The notes: generated by a model from the sequence alone, not told the origin. A stretch of 52,084 bases of DNA from Streptacidiphilus neutrinimicus (GCF_000787815.1 NZ_BBPO01000046.1:12847-64930); one strand, 5' to 3'. Counted from the stretch's first letter, positions 1-8,003 are shown. Numbers and translations: made by a program.

Positions 1-32
1 CCGAGCCCGGGCAGGCCGCCTGGGCCCGACCC

Positions 33-764
33 ATGGAGCAAGCCCGCGTGACCCCGAGTAACACGACTGGTCAGACCCCCGTCCCGGGACGTCCCTTCAC
101 CCACGAGATGGTGATCGTCCACCGGGTCTTCCGCCGGGAGTCGGCCCTGCTGCCGCGGCTGGTCCGCGCCGTGCCCGAGGGCGACGCCGCCCGCGCGGGA
201 CGTCTGGCGGCGTACGTGCGCGAGTACCTGGACGGCCTGCACGTCCACCACCGGACCGAGGACGAGCTCATCTGGCCCCTGTTGCGCGCCCGGGCCGACC
301 GCGACGATCTGGTCGCGCGGATGGAGGAGCAGCACGAGCGCATCGACGCCGGGCTGGACGCGGTCACCGGCCGGCTGCCGGTGTGGGAGCGCGCGGCGGA
401 CCGTCCCGCCCGGGACAGCCTCGCCGACGCCCTGGACGAGCACCGGGCCGCGCTGCTCGACCATCTCGCCGACGAGGAGCACCTGGTGCTCCCCCTGGTG
501 GAGGAGCACCTGACCGTCGCGGAATGGGCGCTGGTCGGCCGACGGGGCATGGAGCACATCCCGCGCAACAAGCGCATGCTCGCCCTCGGCGCGATCCTGG
601 AGGAGGCCACCGAGACCGAGGCCGCCTTCTTCCTCGGCCAGGTCCCGGCCGTCGGGCGCCTGCTGTGGCGGGCTGTCGGCCGCCGTCAGTACGCCGCCCG
701 CTGTCGCGCGCTGCGCGGGGCGCTGGACCCGGCGGGCGCGGCGGACGGGGAGCACACGCCGTGA
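33..764 (+). CDS. Hemerythrin-like HHE domain protein
   Basis: A 243-residue protein with a hemerythrin-like cation-binding four-helix bundle. Residues about 20-165 carry the expected spaced His/Glu pattern: an early HEMVIVHRVFRRE segment, then LHVHHRTEDELIWP, an EEQHERID helix and a final DEHRAALLDHLADEEHLVLP helix. These residues would ligate a di-iron or other metal centre. The C-terminal 70 residues are helical and include FFLGQVPAVGRLLW, common in actinobacterial HHE proteins. The stop overlaps the next start in a GTGA, so the two are probably translated together; the partner is an FMN-binding protein, consistent with an oxygen- or redox-handling pair (inference). The ATG lacks a strong ribosome binding site; the GTG at 48 is an alternative start. 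Confidence 0.85.
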   Translation: MEQARVTPSNTTGQTPVPGRPFTHEMVIVHRVFRRESALLPRLVRAVPEGDAARAGRLAAYVREYLDGLHVHHRTEDELIWPLLRARADRDDLVARMEEQHERIDAGLDAVTGRLPVWERAADRPARDSLADALDEHRAALLDHLADEEHLVLPLVEEHLTVAEWALVGRRGMEHIPRNKRMLALGAILEEATETEAAFFLGQVPAVGRLLWRAVGRRQYAARCRALRGALDPAGAADGEHTP

Positions 765-1744
765 CCGCCCTCGACTCCCTGTCCGCCGACGTCCTGGACG
801 TCCTGGACGCCTACCGCACCTGCGAGTTCGCGACTCTCGGCCGTGACGGAACCCCGATCGCGTGGCCGACGGCGGCGCGACGACGCGAGGACGGCACGCT
901 GCTGGTGACCACCTCGGTCGCGTTCGCGCAGAAAGCGCTCAACGTCCGTCGCGACGGGCGGGTGGCCCTGCTGTTCTCCGAGCCGACCGGCAGCGGTCAC
1001 GACGCCCCGCCGCAGATCGTCGTGACCGGCCGGGCCGTCTGCTCCGACGACGTCACCGGCAGCCCCCGGGGCGCAGAGGAGTACTGGCGCACGCTGTTCG
1101 AGCGGCAGCCGCACAGCCGCGCCTACGTCCGCCGACCGGTTCGGTCGCTGATGGACTGGTACTACCTGCGTCTGCTCATCACGGTGACGCCCGAGCAGGC
1201 CGCCGTGCGGTCGCCCCTGCCGCCGACGTTCAAGCCGCCCCGAGGGACCGCGGCGGCCGGGCTGGTGGGAGCGGAACAGCTCGCCCAGTATCCGACGGCC
1301 GTGCTCGCCGCCCGCGACTCCACCGGCGCTCCGGTGCTCGCGCGCACCCGCCCCGCACCGGCCCCCGCGGGCGACGGCTTCACGCTGCGGCTCCCCGACG
1401 ACTGCCCGGCGGTGCCCGGCCCGGCGTCGCTGCTGGTCCACCGGCACGACGAGCGACTGAACGGCATGCACAACGCGGTGGTCCGCGGCGTGCTGCGCGC
1501 CACCGGCGACGGCTGGGCGCTCGCACCCCAGCGCGTCGTCGAGCCCATAGGCACCGGCAGCCCCGGCGACGCCCTGCGCGTCCTGCGTCAGGTACGCGGC
1601 GCGACCCGGCGCTACTTCGACCGGCGCGGCCTTGAGCGCCCCCGCGTGCACTGGGATGAGTTCCGGTCCCTCGCTGCGCCCTCGCGGCGTCCGGGCGGCG
1701 CCCCCGGATCCGGCGACATCACCACCTCGCGACCCGAGCTCTGA
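761..1744 (+). CDS. Pyridoxamine 5'-phosphate oxidase-like FMN-binding protein
   Basis: A 327-residue protein starting with GTG inside the stop of the preceding gene. The first about 145 residues have the split-barrel pattern of the pyridoxamine phosphate oxidase/flavin reductase-like superfamily: TCEFATLGRDGTPIAWP followed by VAFAQKALNVRRDGRVALLF and a QIVVTGRA strand. The second half (about 160-300) has a weaker repeat of the same fold (LVGAEQLAQYPTAVLAARD, then SLLVHRHDERLNGMHNAVVRG), so it may be a tandem-domain member. Such proteins bind FMN, F420 or heme; the ligand cannot be told from sequence alone. Overlap with the hemerythrin-like gene suggests a shared redox role. Confidence 0.8.
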   Translation: MTALDSLSADVLDVLDAYRTCEFATLGRDGTPIAWPTAARRREDGTLLVTTSVAFAQKALNVRRDGRVALLFSEPTGSGHDAPPQIVVTGRAVCSDDVTGSPRGAEEYWRTLFERQPHSRAYVRRPVRSLMDWYYLRLLITVTPEQAAVRSPLPPTFKPPRGTAAAGLVGAEQLAQYPTAVLAARDSTGAPVLARTRPAPAPAGDGFTLRLPDDCPAVPGPASLLVHRHDERLNGMHNAVVRGVLRATGDGWALAPQRVVEPIGTGSPGDALRVLRQVRGATRRYFDRRGLERPRVHWDEFRSLAAPSRRPGGAPGSGDITTSRPEL

Positions 1745-1812
1745 CGCGCCCCGTCCCACGTTTCGTTCCACGAGGGCATTCCGCTCTTCCCACGTCGTCG
1801 CAGGTCAGATGG

Positions 1813-1828
1813 GGTGGAACGTTCCACC
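1813..1828. promoter_or_regulatory. 16-bp perfect palindrome, candidate operator upstream of the L,D-transpeptidase gene
   Basis: GGTGGAACGTTCCACC is a perfect inverted repeat in the 218-base gap between the FMN-binding protein gene and the L,D-transpeptidase gene. A further GTTCCAC half-site lies at 1766-1772. No gene is seen in the gap. A regulator binding site is the simplest reading; the regulator is unknown. Confidence 0.4.
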
Positions 1829-1962
1829 GTTCCGTCAGGGGCGGTGAACGCGCCGCGGGCGACGAGATCGGCGGCAAGGTGGTGCACCGCAGCCCTGGAC
1901 CACGACCACGTCCGGGCTGCGGGAAACCGAGCGGGTCGAACTGATGGTGTGGGAGCGGGCAC

Positions 1963-2973
1963 GTGGGGCGGATCAAGGGCTGCATCGGCATAGCGCTGCT
2001 GACGAGCGCGGTGGTGGCCGGGGCGAGCGGCTGCGGGAGGAGCGCGTCCCCCGGGGCGGGCGCGGCGTCGGGCCCGCAGGCCGGAGCGAGTGCGAGTGCC
2101 GGCACGGCTACGGTCGGGAGCGCGGCTCCCTCACCGACGCACCCGTCCGGGCCGCCGTTGCAGCTGAACACCGTCACTCCGGCCGACGGCAGCACGGTCG
2201 GCGTCGCCATGCCGATCTCGATCGAGTTCACCAAGCCGGTCGCGGCCTCCGCGCGCAGGACGGTCGAGCAGCACCTCAAGGTCACCACCTCGGCGCCGGT
2301 CACCGGAGCCTGGCACTGGTTCGGGGGCGGCCGCGTCGACTGGCGTCCGCAGGCGTACTGGACACCCGGCACCAAGGTCACCGTCCACGCGGACCTGGAG
2401 GGCGTCAGCGACGGCAACGGCCGGTACGGCACCCGCGCCTACACGCACAGCTTCACCATCGGTCCCGACATCGAGACCACCGTCAGCGCCCCCGGACACA
2501 CCATGGTGGTCAAGCGCGACGGCACGGTCGTCAAGACCCTGCCCATCGACGCGGGCAGCCCCTCGTTCCCGTCCTGGGACGGCACGATGGCCGTGATGGA
2601 CAAGCAGCCCGAGGTGCACATGACCTCCTGCAGCGTCCACATCACCTGCGACCCGGGAAACCCCGACTTCTACGACGTGACCCTGCCCTGGGACGTCCAC
2701 CTGACCGGGTCCGGCACCTACGTCCACTACTCCGACGGTGACAAGCACCCGGGCCACAGCGTCGGATCGCACGGCTGCGTCCATTTGTCGCTTGCCGACG
2801 CGACCTGGTTCTACAACTACGTCCACGTCGGGGACCCGGTCACCATCACCGGATCCCCGCGCGGCGCCGCGCGGGCGGACAACGGCTACGCGTCCTTCGA
2901 CCTCACATGGCAGCAGTGGCTCGCGGGCAGCGCGAACGGCCCGGAGACCACCACGGCCGGCGCCTCCGACTGA
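1963..2973 (+). CDS. L,D-transpeptidase lipoprotein (YkuD domain)
   Basis: A 336-residue exported cell-wall enzyme making 3-3 peptidoglycan cross-links. Residues 1-24 form a lipoprotein signal ending in a lipobox (ASGC, Cys24), followed by a low-complexity Ala/Ser/Gly linker to about 60. Residues 65-165 are the Ig-like domain found in mycobacterial-type Ldts (NTVTPADGSTVGVAMPISIEF; WRPQAYWTPGTKVTV). The catalytic YkuD domain follows, with the motif HSVGSHGCVHLS placing the nucleophile at Cys272 and its partner at His270. Length and order fit the Ldt family with an Ig-like domain. The GTG start is supported by the signal peptide and an upstream GGGAGCGGG. Confidence 0.92.
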   Translation: MGRIKGCIGIALLTSAVVAGASGCGRSASPGAGAASGPQAGASASAGTATVGSAAPSPTHPSGPPLQLNTVTPADGSTVGVAMPISIEFTKPVAASARRTVEQHLKVTTSAPVTGAWHWFGGGRVDWRPQAYWTPGTKVTVHADLEGVSDGNGRYGTRAYTHSFTIGPDIETTVSAPGHTMVVKRDGTVVKTLPIDAGSPSFPSWDGTMAVMDKQPEVHMTSCSVHITCDPGNPDFYDVTLPWDVHLTGSGTYVHYSDGDKHPGHSVGSHGCVHLSLADATWFYNYVHVGDPVTITGSPRGAARADNGYASFDLTWQQWLAGSANGPETTTAGASD

Positions 2974-2978
2974 CGCGC

Positions 2979-3026
2979 GTTCACGGCTCCTGGTCGGCTC
3001 CGGTCGGTGGCGGTGGTTCGGCGTCG
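2979..3026. repeat. 48-bp direct repeat, copy 1
   Basis: This segment matches 8061-8108 in 47 of 48 positions (single difference at 3008). In the other copy the sequence is the last codons and stop of the DUF779 gene. Here it follows the L,D-transpeptidase stop codon and belongs to no gene, so it is probably a displaced fragment of a DUF779 3' end. Confidence 0.85.
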
Positions 3027-3072
3027 GCCGTTTTCGACCGGGTAGCGGCGGCTGCCGACGGTGCAAGCCGGG

Positions 3073-3600
3073 TCAAGCGGCCGGTACCTGCTCGTGGGCG
3101 GTGTGGGCGCGGGCGGCGAGGCTGAGGGTGCGGGTGAGCATCATGGACAGGGCCATCAGCAGCAGGGCGTCGGTCAGTGCGTCGGAGGTGACCTGGTGTG
3201 TGGTCATCCAGGCGGCCAGCTGCGGGCCGAACCAGTGCGCGGAGCCGTAGGAGAAGAGGGCACGGGCGCCGGTGACGACGGTCCACAGCGCGGCGTAGCC
3301 GAAACCGGCGCGGCTGACGGGCCGACCTGTACGGGGGCTGCGGTATACGCGGGTCAGGCTCGCGGCGGCCGCACCGCACAGAAGACCGACGGCGGTCAGC
3401 GCGATCTCCAGGGCCAGGCCGGTGCCCCGGGTGGTGAGGTCCTTGATGAACAGCGGCACCAGGACTCCGGCGGTCAGCAGCGGTCGCAGGATACGGAAGG
3501 CGCCGATCTTGCGGTGCGGGCCGAGGTCGGCCTCCAGGACTGCCAGCAGCACCGCGCCATTGATGATCATTGCCTGGGCCAGGGGGGACATCGTGTTCAC
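3073..3600 (-). CDS. Four-helix integral membrane protein, CcdC/DUF1453-like
   Basis: A 175-residue, very hydrophobic protein with roughly four to five transmembrane segments: ALAQAMIINGAVLLAVL, ILRPLLTAGVLVPLFI, ALEIALTAVGLLCGAAAASL and a C-terminal LLLMALSMMLTRTLSL. The arrangement (basic loop followed by an ILRP-type segment, then VYRSPRTGRPVSRAGFGYAALW) resembles the CcdC/DUF1453 membrane family; no enzymatic motif is visible. It is divergent from, and appears paralogous to, the membrane protein encoded at 3854-4600. The GTG at 3600 is followed three codons later by an ATG that could also be the start. Confidence 0.7.
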   Translation of the reverse strand: MNTMSPLAQAMIINGAVLLAVLEADLGPHRKIGAFRILRPLLTAGVLVPLFIKDLTTRGTGLALEIALTAVGLLCGAAAASLTRVYRSPRTGRPVSRAGFGYAALWTVVTGARALFSYGSAHWFGPQLAAWMTTHQVTSDALTDALLLMALSMMLTRTLSLAARAHTAHEQVPAA

Positions 3601-3746
3601 GCCTTCCGGTCGGTCGCTTCGAGGACACCCTCAGACTCCGGCCCGACCTGGGGTCAAAGCGTCGCCGCACGAGGTGACTTGACGGGTGACCCGGTGCCGC
3701 GCGGCGGTGGTCCCCGGTACTACGCGCGCGGGCCGGTTTCACCCCG

Positions 3747-3769
3747 GGCGTCACCCTACGGGTGACGCC
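3747..3769. promoter_or_regulatory. 23-bp perfect palindrome in the divergent promoter region
   Basis: Ten-base perfect arms, GGCGTCACCC and GGGTGACGCC, around a TAC centre. It ends 19 bases before a candidate -10 hexamer (TAGCGT, 3789-3794) of the membrane protein/two-component operon, so it would cover the -35 region. A further GGGTGACC half-site occurs near 3685. Likely the binding site of a dimeric regulator, possibly the NarL-type response regulator encoded downstream (inference). Confidence 0.55.
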
Positions 3770-3788
3770 GTGGCCGCACCGCGGTTCC

Positions 3789-3794
3789 TAGCGT
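3789..3794 (+). promoter_or_regulatory. Candidate -10 element (TAGCGT)
   Basis: TAGCGT fits the TANNNT pattern of actinobacterial vegetative promoters and lies about 60 bases before the GTG at 3854. The same CTAGCGTG string occurs before the NHL protein gene (23019) and before the PKS gene (50206). Confidence 0.4.
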
Positions 3795-3853
3795 GGTGGT
3801 CGAGCGCGGCGGGGGAGCGGCCCCCGCTTCTGGCCCTGCGAGGGTGGTGCCCG

Positions 3854-4600
3854 GTGAACGGAATACTGGAAGTGCTTCTGGCACTGGCGATCGTGATGTA
3901 CGTGATAGTGCGCCAGGTTCGTGGGGAAGCGTTGCGGGGCAAGCGGGTGGTGGTGTTGCCGCTGGTGGTGGCGGTGGTCGGATTCTGGCCGTTGGGCACG
4001 CGCCCTGGCCGCCTGGGCGCGGCGGACCTCGGCTGCCTGGCGGTGGGCGCGGTGCTCGCGCTGGGGGTGGGGGTTGGGCAGGGCGCGTCGATGCGGCTCG
4101 AATCGCGCGGCGGGGCCCTGTGGGGGCGGATGCCCGTGCGCGGCCTGTGGTGGTGGGCGGCGCTGATCGCCTCGCGGCTGGCGATGACGGTGGTGGCCCA
4201 CTCGGTGCACGCGCAGGTGGCGGCGTCGACCGCGCCGGTGCTGGCGCTGCTGGGACTCAACCGCGTCGGGCAGGCGGTGGTGATCGCCCCGCGCGCGCTC
4301 AGGGGCTCGGTTCCCTTCGCCCCTGAGCGCGACGGCTCGGTCTTCGGCCGTGGCGGCATGTCCGGGTCGCGCTTGGCGTCCCGTCTCCTGCCCGCCCGGC
4401 CTCCGTTGGACGACCGGAGCGGATCTGGGTTCGACGGCTCCGTGACGCCCCGGGCCCAGCAGGACGCCCCCGGGATACCGCAGCCGCGGCCTGCATCGCC
4501 GGCCCCGGAGCAGGACTCACGCGGCCGGAATGCACGCAGGGCTGGCCGCGGTCGCGACCGCTCCGGCCGGGACCGCTCCGGCCGGGCGCGGCGTCGGTGA
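3854..4600 (+). CDS. Integral membrane protein, CcdC/DUF1453-like, first gene of a two-component operon
   Basis: A 248-residue protein. Residues 1-165 contain about five hydrophobic helices (GILEVLLALAIVMYVIV, VVVLPLVVAVVGFW, DLGCLAVGAVLALGVGVG, LWWWAALIASRLAMTVVA, APVLALLGLNRVGQAVVIA). The remaining 80 residues are a hydrophilic, Arg/Pro-rich tail ending in duplicated RDRSGR encoded by a 15-base tandem repeat (about 4556-4585). The start is placed at GTG because the reading frame upstream is non-hydrophobic and overlaps the promoter. Its stop overlaps the next GTG (GTGA at 4597), so it is probably translationally coupled to the histidine kinase and could modulate it. No catalytic motif is seen. 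Confidence 0.7.
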   Translation: MNGILEVLLALAIVMYVIVRQVRGEALRGKRVVVLPLVVAVVGFWPLGTRPGRLGAADLGCLAVGAVLALGVGVGQGASMRLESRGGALWGRMPVRGLWWWAALIASRLAMTVVAHSVHAQVAASTAPVLALLGLNRVGQAVVIAPRALRGSVPFAPERDGSVFGRGGMSGSRLASRLLPARPPLDDRSGSGFDGSVTPRAQQDAPGIPQPRPASPAPEQDSRGRNARRAGRGRDRSGRDRSGRARRR

Positions 4601-5901
4601 ACGACCGGACCGGGGCCATGACGAGGCGTCATTCTCCGCTTCCGCAAACGGTCCCGTGGCAGGTCCCGAAGCGCCGCTCCACTGGCCTCCCCTTCCCGCA
4701 GCGGACCCGCTATCTTGGGGGCGTGCTGGGCACAGTCCTGTGGGCGCTGCGAGTCGGTGCACTCCTCTTCGCCGGCTTCGAGACCTTCGGGCGCACCGCC
4801 TCCCTGGGCGGCGGCGAACGGGCCGTCGTCATCACCGCTGTCACTCTCAGCGCGCTGGGCATGGTCTGGTGGTGGCGCCAGGAAGCCCGCCATGGCCTCG
4901 CCGACCCGGCCCGCCTGCCGGCCGCGTCCACGCGATTGGTCGTGGTGCTGGCAGTGATGGGTGCAGCCGGAGGGTTCGCCAGTTCCTTCCCGCAGGCCGG
5001 AGCCCTGCTGGCGATCCCGATGATGACCGTGTCGCGCGCCGGCAGCGAGCCGCGCCTGGCCGCCGGACCGGCGGTCACCTGCAGCGCGGTAGCCGCCATC
5101 GAGGCGGGGGCGCTGGTCACCGGTGCGGGGACCGGAATCGTGCTGGGTTTTCCGCTCGGACTGCTGGTCGCCCTGCTGATCGGCGGCAGCCGCCGGGCCT
5201 ACCGCCTGGTCGCCGCGCAGAACGCCGAACGCCTCGCCCAGGCAGAGGAGTTGCGTGTGCAGCAGCAGCGCAATGCTGTCCTCGACGAGCGCGCCCGCAT
5301 CGCCCGCGAGATCCACGACGTCCTGGCCCACTCGCTGGGCGCGCTGAGCATTCAGATCCAGACCGCGCGCACCCTGCTGGAGCACGAGCAGACGCAGCGC
5401 GCGGCCGGTCTCCTCGACACAGCGCAGCGTCTGAGCGCCGAGGGCCTGGTGGAGACCCGCCGCGCCGTCCAGGCCCTGCGGACCGACACCCCGCCGCTGC
5501 CCCAGACGCTGGAGCGCCTTGCCGAGGAGCACTGGGACCGCCACCGCTCACCGGCCACGGTAACGGTGGCGGGCACGCCGTCCGCACCCAGTCCGGAGAC
5601 CACGCTGTGCCTGGTGCGCACGGCCCAGGAGTGCCTGACCAACGCCGCCAAACACGCCGCCGGCCAGCCCGTGCGGCTGGCCCTGGACTACGAGGACGAC
5701 CACGTGACCCTGACCGTCACCAACCCGCTCGGCAGCGCCGCCGGCACCGACGGTACCGGTGCCCCCAGGCCGCGCCTGGCGACCGTCAACGGGGGCTACG
5801 GTCTGACCGGGATGCGCGAGCGCCTGCTGCTCATCGGCGGCACCCTGACCGCCGAAGCCACCGCGGGCACCTGGACCGTGACGGCGCGGACCGCCCCGTG
5901 A
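4597..5901 (+). CDS. NarL-type sensor histidine kinase (HisKA_3)
   Basis: A 434-residue membrane kinase. After a basic N-terminus there are several transmembrane segments between about residues 40 and 200 with no obvious extracytoplasmic sensor domain, then a coiled linker. The HisKA_3 dimerisation helix reads ARIAREIHDVLAHSLG with phosphoacceptor His240. The ATPase domain shows the N-box region QECLTNAAKHA and the G-box GGYGLTGMRERLLLIGG. The GTG start overlaps the previous stop; GTG at 4723, just before the first hydrophobic segment, is an alternative. It should phosphorylate the response regulator encoded immediately downstream. Confidence 0.9.
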   Translation: MNDRTGAMTRRHSPLPQTVPWQVPKRRSTGLPFPQRTRYLGGVLGTVLWALRVGALLFAGFETFGRTASLGGGERAVVITAVTLSALGMVWWWRQEARHGLADPARLPAASTRLVVVLAVMGAAGGFASSFPQAGALLAIPMMTVSRAGSEPRLAAGPAVTCSAVAAIEAGALVTGAGTGIVLGFPLGLLVALLIGGSRRAYRLVAAQNAERLAQAEELRVQQQRNAVLDERARIAREIHDVLAHSLGALSIQIQTARTLLEHEQTQRAAGLLDTAQRLSAEGLVETRRAVQALRTDTPPLPQTLERLAEEHWDRHRSPATVTVAGTPSAPSPETTLCLVRTAQECLTNAAKHAAGQPVRLALDYEDDHVTLTVTNPLGSAAGTDGTGAPRPRLATVNGGYGLTGMRERLLLIGGTLTAEATAGTWTVTARTAP

Positions 5902-5921
5902 ACCCCCCAGAGACGACACCG

Positions 5922-6587
5922 ATGAGGATCGTGGTCGCCGACGACCAGGCCGGCATCCGCGAAGCGCTCGCGGTCATGCTCGACCTGGTCGAGGGGATCG
6001 AGGTCGTGGCCACGGCCGCGAACGGCAGCCAGGCGCTCGACCAGGTCGCCGCACACCTGCCCGACGCGATCCTGCTCGACCTCCACATGCCGGTGCTGGA
6101 CGGAACCGAGGCCACCCGTCGGCTGACCGAACGCTTCCCCCAGGTGGCCGTCGTCGTGCTGACCACCTACGCCGACGACGACCTGGTCCTCGAGACGCTG
6201 CGGGCCGGCGCCCGTGCCTACCTGACCAAGGACGCCGACAAGGCCCACATCGTGCGCACCCTGCACAGCGCCGTCACCGGCCTGACCGTCCTGGACCCGA
6301 GGGTCCAGGCCACGCTCCTGGCCGCCGCGCAGCGGCCGGTCGTCGTCACCGGTGACGGGCAGCAGCCGTCGCCGGAGCCGCCGCAGGAGCGGCCGGACGC
6401 CCTCACACCGCGCGAGGCCGAGATCCTCACCCTGCTGGCCCGCGGGCTGAGCAACCAGGAGATCGCCGCCGCTCTGTTCCTCAGCCACAACACCGTCAAG
6501 ACCCACGTCAACCGGATCTTCACCAAGACCGGCTCCCGCGACCGCGTCGCCGCCGCCCACTACGCCCGCCGCCACCACCTGGACTGA
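5922..6587 (+). CDS. NarL/FixJ-family response regulator
   Basis: A 221-residue regulator. The receiver domain (1-120) has the acidic pair in VVADDQ, phosphoacceptor Asp53 (ILLDLHMP), the Thr in VVLTTY and the Lys in YLTKDA. A linker rich in Pro/Gln leads to a LuxR-type helix-turn-helix (about 158-215) with LTPREAEILTLLARGLSNQEIA and SHNTVKTHVNRI. A GTG at 5898 inside the kinase stop is an in-frame alternative start adding eight residues. Cognate partner of the preceding kinase; the palindrome at 3747-3769 is a candidate autoregulatory target. Confidence 0.93.
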   Translation: MRIVVADDQAGIREALAVMLDLVEGIEVVATAANGSQALDQVAAHLPDAILLDLHMPVLDGTEATRRLTERFPQVAVVVLTTYADDDLVLETLRAGARAYLTKDADKAHIVRTLHSAVTGLTVLDPRVQATLLAAAQRPVVVTGDGQQPSPEPPQERPDALTPREAEILTLLARGLSNQEIAAALFLSHNTVKTHVNRIFTKTGSRDRVAAAHYARRHHLD

Positions 6588-6763
6588 CCCGCATCCGGCA
6601 CAGGCTCGGCAATCGGCAGCTCCGCCGGGCCGTGCGAAGACCGGCAGCGCATCGCCGGCATCCGTCACCGATGGGAGCGGTGCCGTTCTGCCGAGAGCGT
6701 CAGAGCTCGGAAGACGGGCCGCGACAACACTACGGTCATCGCCCTGTGGGGCGAAGACCGGCT
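6588..6763. other. Intergenic, no gene seen
   Basis: No coding frame with consistent third-position GC bias, and no convincing terminator, is visible in this 176-base stretch between the response regulator and the decayed regulator fragment. Confidence 0.5.
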
Positions 6764-6985
6764 TCAGAGCTGCGGGCGGGTGGCTGCGTCGCGGTGCTCC
6801 CGGATCTCGCCGTGGTGGTCGGCGGCCCAGGAGATCAGCTGCCTCACGATCTCGTGCAGACCGCGGCAGAGGGGGCGAGGGCGTACTCCACGCGCAGGGG
6901 GAGCCCGGCGTAGGCGGCCCGGGTGAGCAGGCCGTCCCGCTGCAACTGCTTGGGCCTCTGCGTCAGCATCCGCTGCGTGCCGGAG
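6764..6985 (-). pseudogene. HxlR-family transcriptional regulator, C-terminal fragment, frameshifted
   Basis: The minus strand encodes RMLTQRPKQLQRDGLLTR and then YAGLPLRVEYALAPSA, the recognition helix and wing of HxlR-type winged-helix regulators. It continues in another frame as LHEIVRQLISWAADHHGEI, the usual C-terminal dimerisation helix. A frameshift separates the two parts, and the N-terminal half is missing, replaced by a transposase-like sequence. It cannot make a working regulator. Confidence 0.65.
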
Positions 6986-7141
6986 TGCGCTGATGGCGAG
7001 GTTGCGCAGGACGGCCATCGCCCGGGGTGCGGTCCCGGTGCGCACGCGGGACGCGTCCGGAGGGCCGACGGCGTGATCGTCGGTACCGAGTACGGCGGCT
7101 ACCCGTGCGGCTGGGACACCCACGCCCAGGCCGGGAAGCAA
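6985..7141 (-). pseudogene. Transposase C-terminal remnant (ISAs1-like)
   Basis: The translated segment DDHAVGPPDASRVRTGTAP followed by RAMAVLRNLAISALRHA resembles the C-terminal end of ISAs1/IS4-type DDE transposases, where a 'MATLRNLAI' helix is highly conserved. Only about 50 residues remain, and it runs directly into the HxlR fragment, so this looks like a deletion junction. Assignment rests on motif memory, not on a search. Confidence 0.5.
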
Positions 7142-7153
7142 GTCGAGCTGCGG

Positions 7154-7370
7154 GCGTCGGGCTTACCGGGGCTGGCCTGGTGCGTCCGGTGAGTCCGTAC
7201 TTCAACGCTGGTACGAGATCCGGTTCAAGGTCACGGTGGGCAGGAACGTGCACGTGGGCACCTGGCACCTGAGTGCGAACGTGGAAGCCATCACTGGACC
7301 GAACGCGACGCAGGCACCGCCCTTCGAGTGGCTGCACAGCCCAGACCACCTTATGAGCGTCCACCGCTGA
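7154..7370 (+). other. Possible C-terminal fragment of an unidentified protein
   Basis: One frame reads VLQRWYEIRFKVTVGRN, VHVGTWHLSANVEAI and ends PPFEWLHSPDHLMSVHR before a stop at 7368-7370. The sequence is plausible protein but has no nearby start codon, and the frame is lost upstream. No family recognised. Confidence 0.3.
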
Positions 7371-7390
7371 CCTAGCGGCCCGACCCGCAC

Positions 7391-7427
7391 GAGGCCCCCG
7401 ATGCCGTAGCCGTGGCATCGGGGCCTC
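7391..7427. terminator. Strong hairpin, probable (bidirectional) terminator
   Basis: Arms GAGGCC(C)CCGATGCC and GGCATCGGGGCCTC pair over 14 bases with one bulged C and an eight-base loop; the right side is followed by CTGTTTG. It closes the preceding decayed region before the small gene at 7563. Confidence 0.65.
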
Positions 7428-7562
7428 CTGTTTGACCTGGGCGGTAGTGGTGATACGCCTGGTGCCGTGGCAGATCCCGCGCGGGGTCCGCCTCGGCGGC
7501 AGGCGCCCCGGGCACATCCGTCGCTCCGTCCCGGGGCGCCGCAGACGATCCGGGAGGCTGCC

Positions 7563-7793
7563 GTGGTCCGCTACCTGCTGCGCGCAGAAGATCTTCATGC
7601 GGACGATGCCGTGATCCCGTGCGGGCAGCGCTGGCATGTCGCCCGGGTCGGGGCGGTCTTCGCCTTGTGCACGCGCCGGCTGCCACCCGCGACGAGCGTG
7701 CGCCCCATCCAGGAGGCAGACAACGTCCGCGCGGCAGAGCGCTGCCCGGAGTGCTGGGCGCGGGCCTTCAACGACCTGAAGCTGCCGGCCTGA
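7563..7793 (+). CDS. Small Cys/His protein, possible zinc-binding; function unknown
   Basis: A 76-residue protein with a clear ribosome binding site (GGGAGG, five bases before GTG). The potential metal ligands are Cys19, His24, Cys35, Cys60 and Cys63; the last two form a CPEC knuckle, so a small zinc ribbon-like fold is plausible. The core RWHVARVGAVFALCTRRL is echoed by LWHIVEVGRWRSLCGHTV encoded in the fragment just downstream, so the two belong to the same small family. No characterised function known to me. Confidence 0.65.
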   Translation: MVRYLLRAEDLHADDAVIPCGQRWHVARVGAVFALCTRRLPPATSVRPIQEADNVRAAERCPECWARAFNDLKLPA

Positions 7794-7840
7794 CCGGACT
7801 ACCCGAGGCGGAACCCACCAGGGGAAGGAGGCCCCGTCAT

Positions 7841-8003
7841 CAGCTAGAACTGCCGGAGCAGGACGTCACCCCGGAAGACTGCCAGCCCTCCGGGCTGTGG
7901 CACATCGTCGAGGTCGGCCGCTGGCGCTCCCTGTGCGGACACACCGTCGACGCGGCCGCGGCGACCCGGCCTTTGGCGGAGGCCTGTCGGCTCCCACCGT
8001 GGC
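7841..8003 (+). pseudogene. Fragment of a second small Cys/His protein
   Basis: The frame gives LPEQDVTPEDCQPSG, LWHIVEVGRWRSLCGHTVD and ATRPLAEACRLPPW, sharing the WH-x(9-10)-LC core with the preceding small protein. A good Shine-Dalgarno (GGGGAAGGAGG, about 7821-7831) is present, but no start codon follows in this frame and the expected C-terminal CxxC is missing, so it is probably broken at both ends. Confidence 0.45.
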
